Of a stretch of 24,180 nucleotides of DNA, positions 8,733 through 16,818 are shown one piece after another (the stretch's first letter is position 1; every line of letters begins with the position of its first letter). Origin of the DNA: Flavobacterium psychrophilum. GTDB taxonomy: Bacteria > Bacteroidota > Bacteroidia > Flavobacteriales > Flavobacteriaceae. The translations under genes were made by a program, and so were the position numbers. Under the pieces are notes generated by a model, which saw only the letters and a list, made by a program, of their open reading frames with translations, had not been told where the DNA came from and did not search any database. The stretch is taken from the NCBI GenBank assembly GCA_003243255.1, contig QFQM01000059.1, forward strand, positions 1 to 24,180, read 5' to 3'.

Positions 8733-8762
8733 TTGTTTCTAATTAAAGTAATATTAACTTTG
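8733..8762 (+). promoter_or_regulatory. Promoter of the coiled-coil/zapA operon
   Basis: TTG at 8733-8735 and TAACTTTG at 8755-8762 are separated by 19 bp. This is a full match to the Bacteroidetes consensus and the best promoter in the window. It predicts a start near 8769 and a leader of about 20 nt before the ATG at 8791. Confidence 0.75.
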
Positions 8763-8790
8763 TAAAATCATGTAATGAAAGTTGACTGTT

Positions 8791-9081
8791 ATGAACGGAT
8801 TATCCGAAATAGTTGATGCTCTTGAGGTTAAACTCGAAAAGCTTGCCCAAAAACTGGAGCAGCTTCGGGCAGAAAATCAGGAGTTGGAAAACGAGGTTTC
8901 CCGGTCAGCTTTGGCTTTGAACAGGCAAAGTGAGGAGATTGCATTGCTTAAACAGCAAAATGAATCCCTAAGAATGGCCAACTCATTACTGGGCAGTGAC
9001 GACAATAAAAGAGAAACGAAACTCAAAATAAATTCATTGATCCGCGAAATTGATTATTGCATAGCGCAGCTCTCTGATTAA
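8791..9081 (+). CDS. Small coiled-coil protein upstream of ZapA
   Basis: A 96-residue cytosolic protein that is almost entirely alpha-helical. Residues about 12-62 show leucine heptads (ALEVKLEKLAQKLEQLRAEN and onward) typical of a parallel coiled coil, resembling ZapB-like proteins in length and composition only. The open frame could begin at a TTG at 8782, but that leaves a very short leader after the promoter, so the ATG at 8791 is chosen. It lies 8 bp before zapA and shares its promoter. By position and structure a role with ZapA at the Z-ring is plausible but inferred; I do not give it a name. Confidence 0.85.
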   Translation: MNGLSEIVDALEVKLEKLAQKLEQLRAENQELENEVSRSALALNRQSEEIALLKQQNESLRMANSLLGSDDNKRETKLKINSLIREIDYCIAQLSD

Positions 9082-9089
9082 GACAGAAG

Positions 9090-9383
9090 ATGGACGATAA
9101 GCTGAAGATCAAAATATCAATTGCTGACAGGGTTTACCCTTTAAATGTAGATCCGTCGCAGGAAGAAGGCCTACGAAGCGCTTCTAAGAAGATTGATGCC
9201 ATGATCAGGCAGTTTGAAGAAAACTATGCAGTTCGCGATAAACAGGATGTTTTAGCTATGTGCGCCCTGCAATTTGCAGCGCAAAGCGAACAAAAGCAGA
9301 TCGATAAGTCTGCCGACCTGGAAGAAGCCTTTGAAAGGCTTAAAAAAATGAATGAAAGAGCAGATGAGCTTCTCTCTAAATAA
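9090..9383 (+). CDS. zapA: Cell division protein ZapA
   Basis: A 97-residue ZapA-family protein, a cytosolic factor that bundles FtsZ filaments at the division site. The N-terminal half carries the ZapA fold, with KIKISIADRVYPLNVDPSQE and then a helix containing LRSASKKIDAMIRQF. The middle includes the characteristic DKQDVLAMCALQFA helix (about 50-63), and the C-terminal helix forms the tetramerising coiled coil. Length and motif order are normal for the family. It is the second gene after the coiled-coil protein. The 6S-like RNA and ribonuclease Y follow it; the zapA to 6S RNA adjacency also occurs in Proteobacteria. Confidence 0.92.
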   Translation: MDDKLKIKISIADRVYPLNVDPSQEEGLRSASKKIDAMIRQFEENYAVRDKQDVLAMCALQFAAQSEQKQIDKSADLEEAFERLKKMNERADELLSK

Positions 9384-9412
9384 TAAAATACGTTCTTTAC
9401 ATACGTCAAAAA

Positions 9413-9577
9413 TACTGCCTACATTAGTACATATTTGATAAACTCAACGCCAATACTTTAAAATGGGTGAATCGTCGCTACTATAGCATGCTGCCTCGAG
9501 CAGATCCTAGAACAGCTTGTTAGCCCAAAACTTGTCAATACGAGTTTATACAATTCTTCTGATGTAGGCTTTTTTTA
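9413..9577 (+). ncRNA. ssrS: 6S-like RNA (6S-Flavo type)
   Basis: This non-coding gap between zapA and rny folds as a long rod. The closing stem GCCTACAT (9417-9424) pairs with ATGTAGGC (9562-9569). A second stem, ATAAACTC (9438-9445), pairs with GAGTTTAT (9542-9549). After a large internal bubble, TGGGT (9464-9468) pairs with GCCCA (9523-9527), with one G-U pair. The tip holds two short hairpins, GCTA/TAGC (9477-9487) and CTGC/GCAG (9491-9503). A T-tract at 9570-9577 follows the closing stem. Length of about 160 nt, a central bubble flanked by helices and the location next to zapA all fit 6S RNA, which binds the RNA polymerase holoenzyme by mimicking an open promoter. The ends are estimates and the family call is by structure and synteny, not by a covariance search. 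Confidence 0.8.
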
Positions 9578-9606
9578 TATTTATAAAACAACCAAACAAA
9601 ATCTAA

Positions 9607-11169
9607 ATGGATATAGCTTTAATAATAATTATCGGGATCGTGGGAATAGTGGCAGGATTCGGTGTCGCGAAGTTCCTGGAGAAGAAAAATGTGTCGACCC
9701 TGATAAAAAATGCAAGAAAAGAAGCCACGAACATCATTAAAGATGCTACTAAAGAGGGCGAAAACATAAAGAAAGACAAAGAGCTTAGGGCTAAGGAGAA
9801 ATTCCTTGAGCTTAAAGCCGAGCACGAACAGGTTATCTTAGCTAAAGACAGAAAAATTGCTGAAGCTGAGAAAAGAACAAGGGATAAAGAATCTCAGGTA
9901 TCTAACGAACTTGCAAAGACTAAAAAAGTAAACGACGAGGCTGAAGCTAAAATAGCTGATTACAACTCTCGTATAGAATACCTTGACAAAAAACAGCACG
10001 AAATAGACAGGCTTCATAAAAGCCAGGTAGACCAGCTTGAGGTTATCTCAGGACTATCTGCTGATGAAGCAAAGAACCAACTTGTGGAAAGTCTTAGAGC
10101 TGAAGCAAAAACGGCTGCTATGTCTCACATTCAGGAGACTATTGAAGAGGCTAAACTTACTGCTCAGCAGGAAGCTAAAAAAATTATCATCAGCACGATT
10201 CAGCGTGTAGGTACTGAAGAAGCAGTAGAAAACTGTGTATCAGTATTCAACATCGAATCAGATGATGTAAAAGGACGTATCATTGGTCGTGAAGGACGTA
10301 ATATCCGTGCGCTTGAAGCTGCTACTGGTGTTGAAATCATCGTTGACGATACTCCTGAAGCTATCATCCTTTCATGTTTTGACCCTGTTAGAAGGGAAGT
10401 TGCGCGTCTTGCTTTACACAAACTTGTAACCGACGGTAGGATTCACCCTGCACGTATCGAAGAGGTTGTTGCTAAGACTACAAAACAAATTGAAGACGAG
10501 ATCATCGAAGTTGGTAAGCGTGCCGTAATCGATCTTGGTATCCACGGGTTACACCCTGAGCTTATCAAAATCGTTGGTCGTATGAAATACCGTTCGTCTT
10601 ACGGACAGAACTTACTACAACACTCAAGAGAGGTAGCCAAACTTTGTGGTATCATGGCTGCTGAACTTGGACTTAACGTTAAGCTTGCTAAAAGAGCAGG
10701 TCTGTTACACGATATCGGTAAAGTGCCGGATGCTGAAAGCGATCTTCCACACGCACTACTTGGTATGCAGTGGGCTGAGAAATATGGTGAAAAAGAAGAG
10801 GTATGCAATGCAATTGGTGCTCACCACGACGAGATAGAAATGAAATCATTGCTATCACCTATCGTTCAGGTATGTGATGCTATCTCAGGTGCAAGGCCGG
10901 GTGCAAGAAGACAGGTTCTTGACTCATACATACAGCGTCTTAAAGACCTTGAGGATATCGCTTACGGATTCCAGGGTGTTAAGAGTGCTTATGCTATCCA
11001 GGCAGGACGTGAGCTTCGTGTTATCGTAGAAAGCGAAAAAGTAACCGACGATATGGCGGCTAACCTTTCATTCGAGATATCTCACAAGATCCAGACTGAA
11101 ATGACTTACCCTGGTCAGGTAAAAATTACCGTTATCAGGGAAACAAGAGCGGTTAATATTGCGAAGTAA
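9607..11169 (+). CDS. rny: Ribonuclease Y
   Basis: A membrane-anchored endoribonuclease that starts mRNA decay. The 520 residues match the family length. An N-terminal transmembrane helix covers about 3-22, a long charged coiled coil about 30-195, and a KH RNA-binding domain about 210-275 with the GREG loop at 227-230. The HD catalytic domain has H339, the H368-D369 pair in LLHDIGK, H406-H407 and a later conserved aspartate in VQVCDA. All expected catalytic residues are present. It follows the 6S-like RNA by about 30 bp with no separate promoter that I can identify, and ends at a strong terminator. Confidence 0.96.
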   Translation: MDIALIIIIGIVGIVAGFGVAKFLEKKNVSTLIKNARKEATNIIKDATKEGENIKKDKELRAKEKFLELKAEHEQVILAKDRKIAEAEKRTRDKESQVSNELAKTKKVNDEAEAKIADYNSRIEYLDKKQHEIDRLHKSQVDQLEVISGLSADEAKNQLVESLRAEAKTAAMSHIQETIEEAKLTAQQEAKKIIISTIQRVGTEEAVENCVSVFNIESDDVKGRIIGREGRNIRALEAATGVEIIVDDTPEAIILSCFDPVRREVARLALHKLVTDGRIHPARIEEVVAKTTKQIEDEIIEVGKRAVIDLGIHGLHPELIKIVGRMKYRSSYGQNLLQHSREVAKLCGIMAAELGLNVKLAKRAGLLHDIGKVPDAESDLPHALLGMQWAEKYGEKEEVCNAIGAHHDEIEMKSLLSPIVQVCDAISGARPGARRQVLDSYIQRLKDLEDIAYGFQGVKSAYAIQAGRELRVIVESEKVTDDMAANLSFEISHKIQTEMTYPGQVKITVIRETRAVNIAK

Positions 11170-11215
11170 AGATACTGAGGCACTAAGTTTCTTAGTTGCT
11201 TAGGTTTTAGAATAT

Positions 11216-11245
11216 AAAACTCCGGAGGAAACTTCGGAGTTTTTT
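11216..11245 (+). terminator. Intrinsic terminator of rny
   Basis: AAAACTCCG (11216-11224) pairs perfectly with CGGAGTTTT (11235-11243) and runs into a T-tract ending at 11245. It lies 47 bp after the rny stop codon. Confidence 0.85.
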
Positions 11246-11255
11246 GTGGGTTGTT

Positions 11256-11431
11256 ATGCCGCTCCTCCGGAGCTCATCATAAGCATGCATAATATTTTCT
11301 ATAAATATATCGCTCCTCCGGAGCTAAGCTACTATTGAAGAGTCCCGGAGGGACGGCATATTTATAGGTTAAACATAGCTATACAATATTGAGCTCCGGA
11401 GGAGCGGTATCTAATTTATTCCCTACGGGAA
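11256..11431. repeat. Cluster of short palindromic repeats (REP-like)
   Basis: Several copies of a GC-rich palindromic unit lie in an AT-rich intergenic region. CGCTCCTCCGGAGCT occurs at 11260-11274 and again at 11311-11325, and its reverse complement lies within 11391-11410 (GAGCTCCGGAGGAGCGGTAT). A variant, GTCCCGGAGGGACGGCAT, occurs at 11342-11359. A fifth hairpin, TTCCC/GGGAA, lies at 11419-11431. Copies occur in both orientations at uneven spacing (about 35-70 bp). Each contains the 8-bp palindrome CTCCGGAG or a variant of it. This resembles intergenic REP-like elements of Bacteroidetes; no transposase gene is present here. Confidence 0.7.
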
Positions 11432-11453
11432 ATCCTCATCATTGCGTTTCACC

Positions 11454-11528
11454 TTTCTACCAACATTATTTCCCTAAAGGGAAATCACTCCTGCTGGTTA
11501 TCGCGTAGCGATTTAATGTTGGTAGAAA
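11454..11528. repeat. Compound inverted repeat enclosing two hairpins
   Basis: A 15-bp perfect outer inverted repeat begins TTTCTACCAACATT at 11454 and ends at 11528 with its complement. It encloses an 8-bp hairpin, ATTTCCCT (11468-11475) with AGGGAAAT (11478-11485), and a 5-bp hairpin, ATCGC/GCGAT, at 11500-11512. One base at 11468 could belong to either stem. The element could form a cruciform or a branched RNA. It is probably a mobile or REP/MITE-like unit; it has no coding capacity. Confidence 0.65.
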
Positions 11529-11653
11529 ACAATACCAAACGGTACATTTTCCCACAAATGAAATCAACCACACATCTACATTCTAAAAACGTAAGTAAAA
11601 ACATATATTATAGATTTTATCTATCATAAAATGATTTTGTATTTGAAAATTTG

Positions 11654-11661
11654 TATTTTTG
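11654..11661 (+). promoter_or_regulatory. -7 promoter box for the 83-residue gene
   Basis: TATTTTTG matches TAnnTTTG perfectly and ends 26 bp before the ATG at 11688. Candidate TTG triplets upstream are at poor spacing (14 bp or less), so only the -7 element is supported. Confidence 0.4.
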
Positions 11662-11687
11662 AATCATTAACACATACATAGTAAATC

Positions 11688-11939
11688 ATGATTGAAAATT
11701 TAGCAACCTTTCTCTATGGAAAAGAATATGCGGACAGAATGGAAAAGTTTCACAATGGTGCATCAGAGATTGAAAACAAAAATTTGGAACTGTTTGAAGA
11801 CAAGAAGCTATCAGACTATTATATGGTAAGTACTTTTCAGAACAATACAGTAAAAATTGAATTAATTGAAGATACTCTACCACCAAGAATTGTGAAAGAG
11901 ATAATGGATTTATTCGGTAGTCTATTTCCTAAACCGTAA
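11688..11939 (+). CDS. Hypothetical protein, 83 residues
   Basis: I do not recognise this protein. It is 83 residues, acidic and probably helical, with no signal peptide, membrane segment or cysteine. It has an N-terminal segment with FLYGKEYADRMEKF, a middle segment rich in glutamate and lysine, a short beta-like stretch (NNTVKIELIE) and a C-terminal amphipathic helix ending FGSLFPKP. Support for it being real: an ATG start, normal composition for the neighbourhood, and a TATTTTTG -7 box 26 bp upstream. Against: it stands alone beside a repeat cluster, is short, and its antisense frame is also open over much of its length. It converges with the efflux operon across about 110 bp. Confidence 0.6.
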   Translation: MIENLATFLYGKEYADRMEKFHNGASEIENKNLELFEDKKLSDYYMVSTFQNNTVKIELIEDTLPPRIVKEIMDLFGSLFPKP

Positions 11940-11994
11940 CAAAACATTATCAAGAAATCCCAATAGCACGGATTTGCAATCTGCACTAAACACA

Positions 11995-12025
11995 AAACCC
12001 TCCCCTGCAATGCAGAGAAGGGTTT
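11995..12025 (-). terminator. Terminator of the RND efflux operon
   Basis: AAACCCT (11995-12001) pairs with AGGGTTT (12019-12025), with an inner CTGC/GCAG hairpin. On the minus strand the stem runs into TTTTGTG. It lies 25 bp past the TolC-type gene's stop codon. The downstream T-tract is short, so termination may be partial. Confidence 0.6.
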
Positions 12026-12049
12026 CTTCCACTTAAAACAATAACACCA

Positions 12050-13462
12050 TTATCTCCAGCCCCCGCCAAGTGACCTGTATAACTGGGCCACAGCGTTAAG
12101 CTGGTCTCTTTTTAATGCTGCCAGATCCAGTTCGCTTTGCAGCACATTTCCCTGTGCTGTAATCACTTCCAGATAATTGGCCATGCCGCTTTTAAACAGC
12201 ATGTCAGCATTTGTTGTCGCTTTTTGCAGGTTGGCCACTCTATCTGCCGCAAACTCCTGCTCCTGTTTAAGCTTCTCTACTTTTACTAAAGCATCAGATA
12301 CCTCTCCTACAGCATTTAGCACCGACTGCCTGAAGGCAATCACCGCTTTTTCACGCTCTACTTTGGCTATCTCGTACTGTGTACGAAGCTGCTTTCTTTG
12401 CAACAGTGGCTGCGTAACGCTACCGGCCACCATACCAAATAACGAGGCAGGCATATTAAACCAGTTGTTTGATTTAAATGAATTTAGCCCACCCGCAGCT
12501 GTAATATTCAATGCCGGGTACATTGATGCTTTAGTTATACCTACTCTTGCATTGGCCGATGCAAGTTCATATTCTGATGCTTTCACATCAGGCCTGTGAC
12601 TGATGATTGATGATGGAACTCCTGAAGATAATTCAGTAAGCAATGGCGTAAGGTCTAATGTACTGCTTCTCGAAATCTCAGCCGGAAGTGCACCCGTTAG
12701 TATGCTTAACCCGTTTTCCTGAATGATGATCTCTTTTTCAAGCATTGGCACTATCTGCGCTGCTTTCAGGCGTTGTGTTTCTGTCTGCTGCACTGCCAGC
12801 GATGTTACCTGACCTGATTCGAACTGCATTTTTACGATGCGTAGTGTATGCTCGTTCAGTTCAAGGTTCTTTTTAGCAACTGCCAGTTGCTGATCCAGCA
12901 TCAGCAGGTTGTAATACCCCTGAGCCACACCGGCAACAAGGTTGGTTTGTACAAGCTTTTTAGCCTCTTCCGATTTCAGGTACTGGTTCAGTGCTTCTTT
13001 TTTACGGCCTTTCAGTTTACCCCAGATGTCAGCTTCCCATGAAAGGTTACCTCCTGCATTATAATCTTCAATATGGCTTGTATTCAAAAAGTTGTTAAGG
13101 CTGATACCGTTAAGGCTGTTTTGTGATGGAATAGATGTATTTGCAGTCACACCAAGGCTAAGCTGCGGTATATTATTCCATTTTGTCTGCCTGAACTGCA
13201 GTTGGGCTGCCTCAATATTCTTAAGTGCCGTCTGCATGTCATAATTGTTCTTAATGGCTTTGTCAATAAGTCCCTGAAGCGTAACATCAGGAAAGAATTG
13301 TTTCCATTCTATCGTAGCGATACTTGTGGTATCGGTACTTGCCGCCGCATTCCTGTATTGCTGCGGAAGCTCAGGCTGCGGTGTTTCAATATCTTTAGAC
13401 ACTTTACATCCTGTAAGTATCAGGAATGCTGTAAAGAGCAGGTAAATATTATACGTTCTCAT
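12050..13462 (-). CDS. TolC-family RND efflux outer-membrane lipoprotein
   Basis: The outer-membrane channel of a tripartite efflux pump, 470 residues, of the NodT/OprM lipoprotein type. The signal peptide ends in the lipobox LTGC with C19 as the lipid-anchored residue. Two OEP repeats follow: helical hairpins around 65-250 (with SWEADIWGKLKGRKKEALNQ near 142-161) and 285-465. The segment SIISHRPDVKASEYELASAN (about 282-301) is a conserved family motif. It is the last gene of the operon, 118 bp after the permease, and the gap contains a stable hairpin. It should trimerise and dock with the adaptor encoded at 16819-17964. Confidence 0.93.
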   Translation of the reverse strand: MRTYNIYLLFTAFLILTGCKVSKDIETPQPELPQQYRNAAASTDTTSIATIEWKQFFPDVTLQGLIDKAIKNNYDMQTALKNIEAAQLQFRQTKWNNIPQLSLGVTANTSIPSQNSLNGISLNNFLNTSHIEDYNAGGNLSWEADIWGKLKGRKKEALNQYLKSEEAKKLVQTNLVAGVAQGYYNLLMLDQQLAVAKKNLELNEHTLRIVKMQFESGQVTSLAVQQTETQRLKAAQIVPMLEKEIIIQENGLSILTGALPAEISRSSTLDLTPLLTELSSGVPSSIISHRPDVKASEYELASANARVGITKASMYPALNITAAGGLNSFKSNNWFNMPASLFGMVAGSVTQPLLQRKQLRTQYEIAKVEREKAVIAFRQSVLNAVGEVSDALVKVEKLKQEQEFAADRVANLQKATTNADMLFKSGMANYLEVITAQGNVLQSELDLAALKRDQLNAVAQLYRSLGGGWR

Positions 13463-13502
13463 TTTTAAATGGTGGTATATTTTAAGTTACCCTTCATTGG
13501 CA

Positions 13503-13547
13503 CTGCCTACAGACTCCCTCCCATTAGTGGTGAGAGGGAGCGGGCAG
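13503..13547 (-). other. Stable hairpin between permease and TolC-type genes
   Basis: CTCCCTC (13514-13520) pairs with GAGGGAG (13534-13540), and outside it CTGCC (13503-13507) pairs with GGCAG (13543-13547), leaving a small internal loop. The hairpin lies in the 118-bp gap inside the efflux operon. There is no T-tract on the minus strand directly after it, so it is more likely an mRNA-processing or stabilising element, or a repeat, than a terminator. Confidence 0.5.
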
Positions 13548-13580
13548 ATTTATAAAACAAACAATAAAGGATTATGATTT

Positions 13581-16500
13581 TTATTTTACTAGTTCCAGTT
13601 CTTCTTTAAGACTTTCAACAGCCTCTGCTCCATGAGCCTGAGTAGGTACTCCACTGATCTTTTCATGCAGGTACTGGAACAGGATGAATAATACAGGTAT
13701 TATAAACAACCCTAATATTACCCCGGTAAGCATTCCTCCTGCTGCCCCGATACTGATAGAGTGGTTACCCTGTGCAGACGGGCCAACAGCTCCCATCATC
13801 GGGATAAGTCCCACGATGAATGCTAACGATGTCATGATAATCGGTCTTAGCCTTAGTTTGGCAGCCTCCAGCGATGCCGAGAGCAATGATTTACCTGCCC
13901 TTCTGCGCTGTACGGCAAACTCTACAATAAGGATGGCATTCTTGGCAAGAAGCCCGATAAGCATTACAAGCGCTACCTGTACATAGATGTTGTTCGATAT
14001 ATTGGTCATTCCGATAGCTGCGAACACCCCAAATACTCCCGTAGGGATAGAAAGTATTACAGCCATTGGAAGGATGTAGCTTTCATACTGTGCCGCTAGC
14101 AGGAAGTACACAAACAACAAGCTCAGTACAAATACAACTGCCGACTGGCCTCCTGAGATGATCTCTTCCCTTGTCATACCCGAAAATTCATATGAATATC
14201 CCGGTGGCAGGTGTTTGGCAGCAACTTCCTCTACTGCTTTAATGGCAGCACCTGAGCTATAACCAGGTTTAGGGATGGCATTCACTGTCATAGAGTTGAA
14301 CAGGTTGTAACGCGAAGCATTTTCCGGACCGTAAACCCTCTCAAGTTTTACAAGAGTATTTACAGGAACCATCTCGCCGGTTTTATTCTTAACGAACACA
14401 CCACTCAGCGATTCCGGATTTGCCCTTGTATCTTTATCCGCCTGAACCATTACACGGTAATACTTACCGAATCGGTTAAAATCAGACACCTGTGCACTAC
14501 CGTAATATGCCTGTATGGTCTGCATAAGCTCTTTTACGCTAACGCCAAGTTGTTCGGCCTTAACATCGTCAACTACCATTTCATATTGTGGGTAATCGGC
14601 TCTGAACGGTGTAAATGCTACCGCAATTTCAGGGCGTTTCATCAGCTCCATGATAAAGTTGTTACCAATTCCGCTGAATTTATCCAGTCTTCCACCGGTA
14701 CGATCCTGTAATACGAAGTCAAGTCCGTCGATATTACTGAATCCCGGTACGGTTGGGAAGGTAAACACAAAGAAGTTTGCTCCTTTTATCGCTGACAACC
14801 TGCCTCTCACATCGTTCATAATCTCATCAATGTTTTTCACATCACCACGCTCCTTATTTTCTTTAAGAAGCACGAAGGCAACACCAAACGATGGACTCGA
14901 AGACTGTGTAAGCATATTGAATCCGGAAAGGATGTTTATTGTACGCTGGTATGGTGCAGCACCAAGAACTTTTTCTACTTCAGCAAGTGCCTGGGTAGTA
15001 CGCTCAAGCGATGTACCCGCTGGCATTGAAGCCGATATAGCTATGAAGCCCTGGTCTTCAGAAGGGATAAACCCTGATGGAGTCGTTTTCACCATCCATG
15101 CGGTTACAAGTACAACAACTGCCAGTCCGCCCATACTCCACCATCTGTATTTTATAAGGAATTTAAGGCTGCCTAAATAACGGTTCGTCACCTTATCAAA
15201 ACCTACGTTAAAGGCTTTAAAGAATCTTGTTTTAAATGTAGACTTCTTACCTGTTGGCTGTCCGTCGTGTCCATGATCGTGATGTGTATCATGAGGTTTC
15301 AGGAATAAAGCCGCCAGAGCCGGACTTAACGTTAAGGCATTTACTGCCGATATTACAATCGCGATAGCCAGCGTTAACGCAAACTGCCTGTAGAATACCC
15401 CTGTTGAACCTTCCATAAAACCTACCGGAAGGAATACCGCAGACATTACGAGCGTAATAGAGATAATCGCCCCTGTAATTTCGCTCATGGCAGAAATAGT
15501 TGCCTGTTTAGGCTGATAGCCCCGTTCCAGTTTGGCGTGTACCGCCTCGACGACGACGATGGCGTCATCCACTACGATACCGATAGCCAGTACTAACGCG
15601 AACAGTGTTAGCAAGTTGATGGAAAAACCAAAAAGGGACATGAAAAAGAACGTACCTAATATAGCTACCGGAACCGCAATGGCCGGAATCAGTGTTGACC
15701 TGAAATCCTGAAGGAAAATATAAACTACTATAAATACAAGTATGAAGGCTTCTAAAAGCGTATGCTCTACCTGAGCAATAGAAGCATCAAGGTTTCTTTT
15801 TGTGTTGTAAAGAATAAGGTATTTTACATCTTTCGGGAAGTTTTTAGATGCCTTCTCCATCAGCTTGGCAATTTCCACCTGAATGTCGTTGGCATTAGAC
15901 CCCGGAAGCTGTATAACAGCAATGTTTACACCCGGTTTACTGTCTACCCTTGTAAAGTTACCATAAGTATAGGCTCCAAATTCGATACGGGCAACGTCTT
16001 TCAGGCGAAGCAGCGATCCGTCCGGATTTGTACGCACTATTATATTTTCATAATCAGCAGGCTTGTTAAGCTTACCTTTATATTTGATTACATATTCAAA
16101 TGACTCTGTACTATTCTCACCAAATTTACCGGGAGCTGCCTCAAGGTTTTTATCCTGAATAGCTGCCATTACTTCTCTAGGCGAAATATTATAAGTACTC
16201 ATCTGGGCAGGCTTAAGCCACACCCTCATCGAATAGTCTTTATTACCACCAAATATCATGGACTGGCCCACTCCGGGAATCCTTTTGATATCAGGGATAA
16301 TGTTTATCTGTGAATAGTTGGCAAGGAATGTCTGGTCGTAGGCTTTCGGATTTTCCGAATACATAGACACCACCATGATAAGGCTGTTTTGCTGTTTAGC
16401 CGTGGTGATACCTGCCTGTATAACCTCGGCAGGAAGCTGGCTTGTAGCCTGAGACACCCTGTTCTGTACGTTTACAGCTGCCTGATCGGGGTTAGTACCC

Positions 16501-16787
16501 AGCTTAAAGTAAACTGTAATTACTAATGAACCGTCGTTACTGGCTGTAGACGTCATGTAGCTCATGTTCTCTACACCATTGATAGATTCTTCCAGAGATG
16601 GGGCAACCGACCTTAATACGGTCTCAGCGTTGGCTCCGGGATATAATGCTGTTACCTGCACTGCCGGAGGAGCAATGTCCGGGAACTGTTGCAAGGGCAA
16701 TTTTGTAAGTCCGAGAACCCCTAAAATTACCAATAGGATGGATATGACCGTAGCCAAAACCGGCCGGTCTATAAATCTTTTTAACAT
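13581..16787 (-). CDS. HAE1-family RND efflux permease (AcrB-like)
   Basis: The inner-membrane, proton-driven pump of the tripartite system, 1068 residues, the usual size. It has twelve predicted transmembrane helices in two halves, with large periplasmic loops after TM1 and TM7. TM4 carries the proton-relay pair D407-D408 in IGIVVDDAIVVVE, and TM10 carries the partner lysine in GLLAKNAILIVEF. The N terminus MLKRFIDRPVLATVISI is typical of HAE1 pumps, which export hydrophobic and amphiphilic drugs. An odd point is a histidine-rich stretch at about 499-507 (HDTHHDHGH) in the cytosolic loop between TM6 and TM7. It lies 31 bp after the adaptor gene. The substrate is not predictable, but it does not look like a heavy-metal HME-type pump. 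Confidence 0.95.
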   Translation of the reverse strand: MLKRFIDRPVLATVISILLVILGVLGLTKLPLQQFPDIAPPAVQVTALYPGANAETVLRSVAPSLEESINGVENMSYMTSTASNDGSLVITVYFKLGTNPDQAAVNVQNRVSQATSQLPAEVIQAGITTAKQQNSLIMVVSMYSENPKAYDQTFLANYSQINIIPDIKRIPGVGQSMIFGGNKDYSMRVWLKPAQMSTYNISPREVMAAIQDKNLEAAPGKFGENSTESFEYVIKYKGKLNKPADYENIIVRTNPDGSLLRLKDVARIEFGAYTYGNFTRVDSKPGVNIAVIQLPGSNANDIQVEIAKLMEKASKNFPKDVKYLILYNTKRNLDASIAQVEHTLLEAFILVFIVVYIFLQDFRSTLIPAIAVPVAILGTFFFMSLFGFSINLLTLFALVLAIGIVVDDAIVVVEAVHAKLERGYQPKQATISAMSEITGAIISITLVMSAVFLPVGFMEGSTGVFYRQFALTLAIAIVISAVNALTLSPALAALFLKPHDTHHDHGHDGQPTGKKSTFKTRFFKAFNVGFDKVTNRYLGSLKFLIKYRWWSMGGLAVVVLVTAWMVKTTPSGFIPSEDQGFIAISASMPAGTSLERTTQALAEVEKVLGAAPYQRTINILSGFNMLTQSSSPSFGVAFVLLKENKERGDVKNIDEIMNDVRGRLSAIKGANFFVFTFPTVPGFSNIDGLDFVLQDRTGGRLDKFSGIGNNFIMELMKRPEIAVAFTPFRADYPQYEMVVDDVKAEQLGVSVKELMQTIQAYYGSAQVSDFNRFGKYYRVMVQADKDTRANPESLSGVFVKNKTGEMVPVNTLVKLERVYGPENASRYNLFNSMTVNAIPKPGYSSGAAIKAVEEVAAKHLPPGYSYEFSGMTREEIISGGQSAVVFVLSLLFVYFLLAAQYESYILPMAVILSIPTGVFGVFAAIGMTNISNNIYVQVALVMLIGLLAKNAILIVEFAVQRRRAGKSLLSASLEAAKLRLRPIIMTSLAFIVGLIPMMGAVGPSAQGNHSISIGAAGGMLTGVILGLFIIPVLFILFQYLHEKISGVPTQAHGAEAVESLKEELELVK

Positions 16788-16818
16788 GTTTTGTTATGCT
16801 TAAGTGATTAGATAGTAA

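Noticed and set aside
11256..11410. CRISPR array suggested by repeated GC-rich units
   Set aside because: Units are only about 15-20 bp, occur in both orientations, vary in sequence and are unevenly spaced, and no cas genes are present.
12177..12599. 140-residue open frame on + within the TolC-type gene
   Set aside because: Antisense shadow; serine- and alanine-rich translation mirrors the helical repeats of the real gene.
14650..15180. 176-residue open frame on + opposite the RND permease
   Set aside because: It lies entirely antisense to a full-length, well-conserved permease gene, has no recognisable motif or promoter, and its composition follows from the permease codons.
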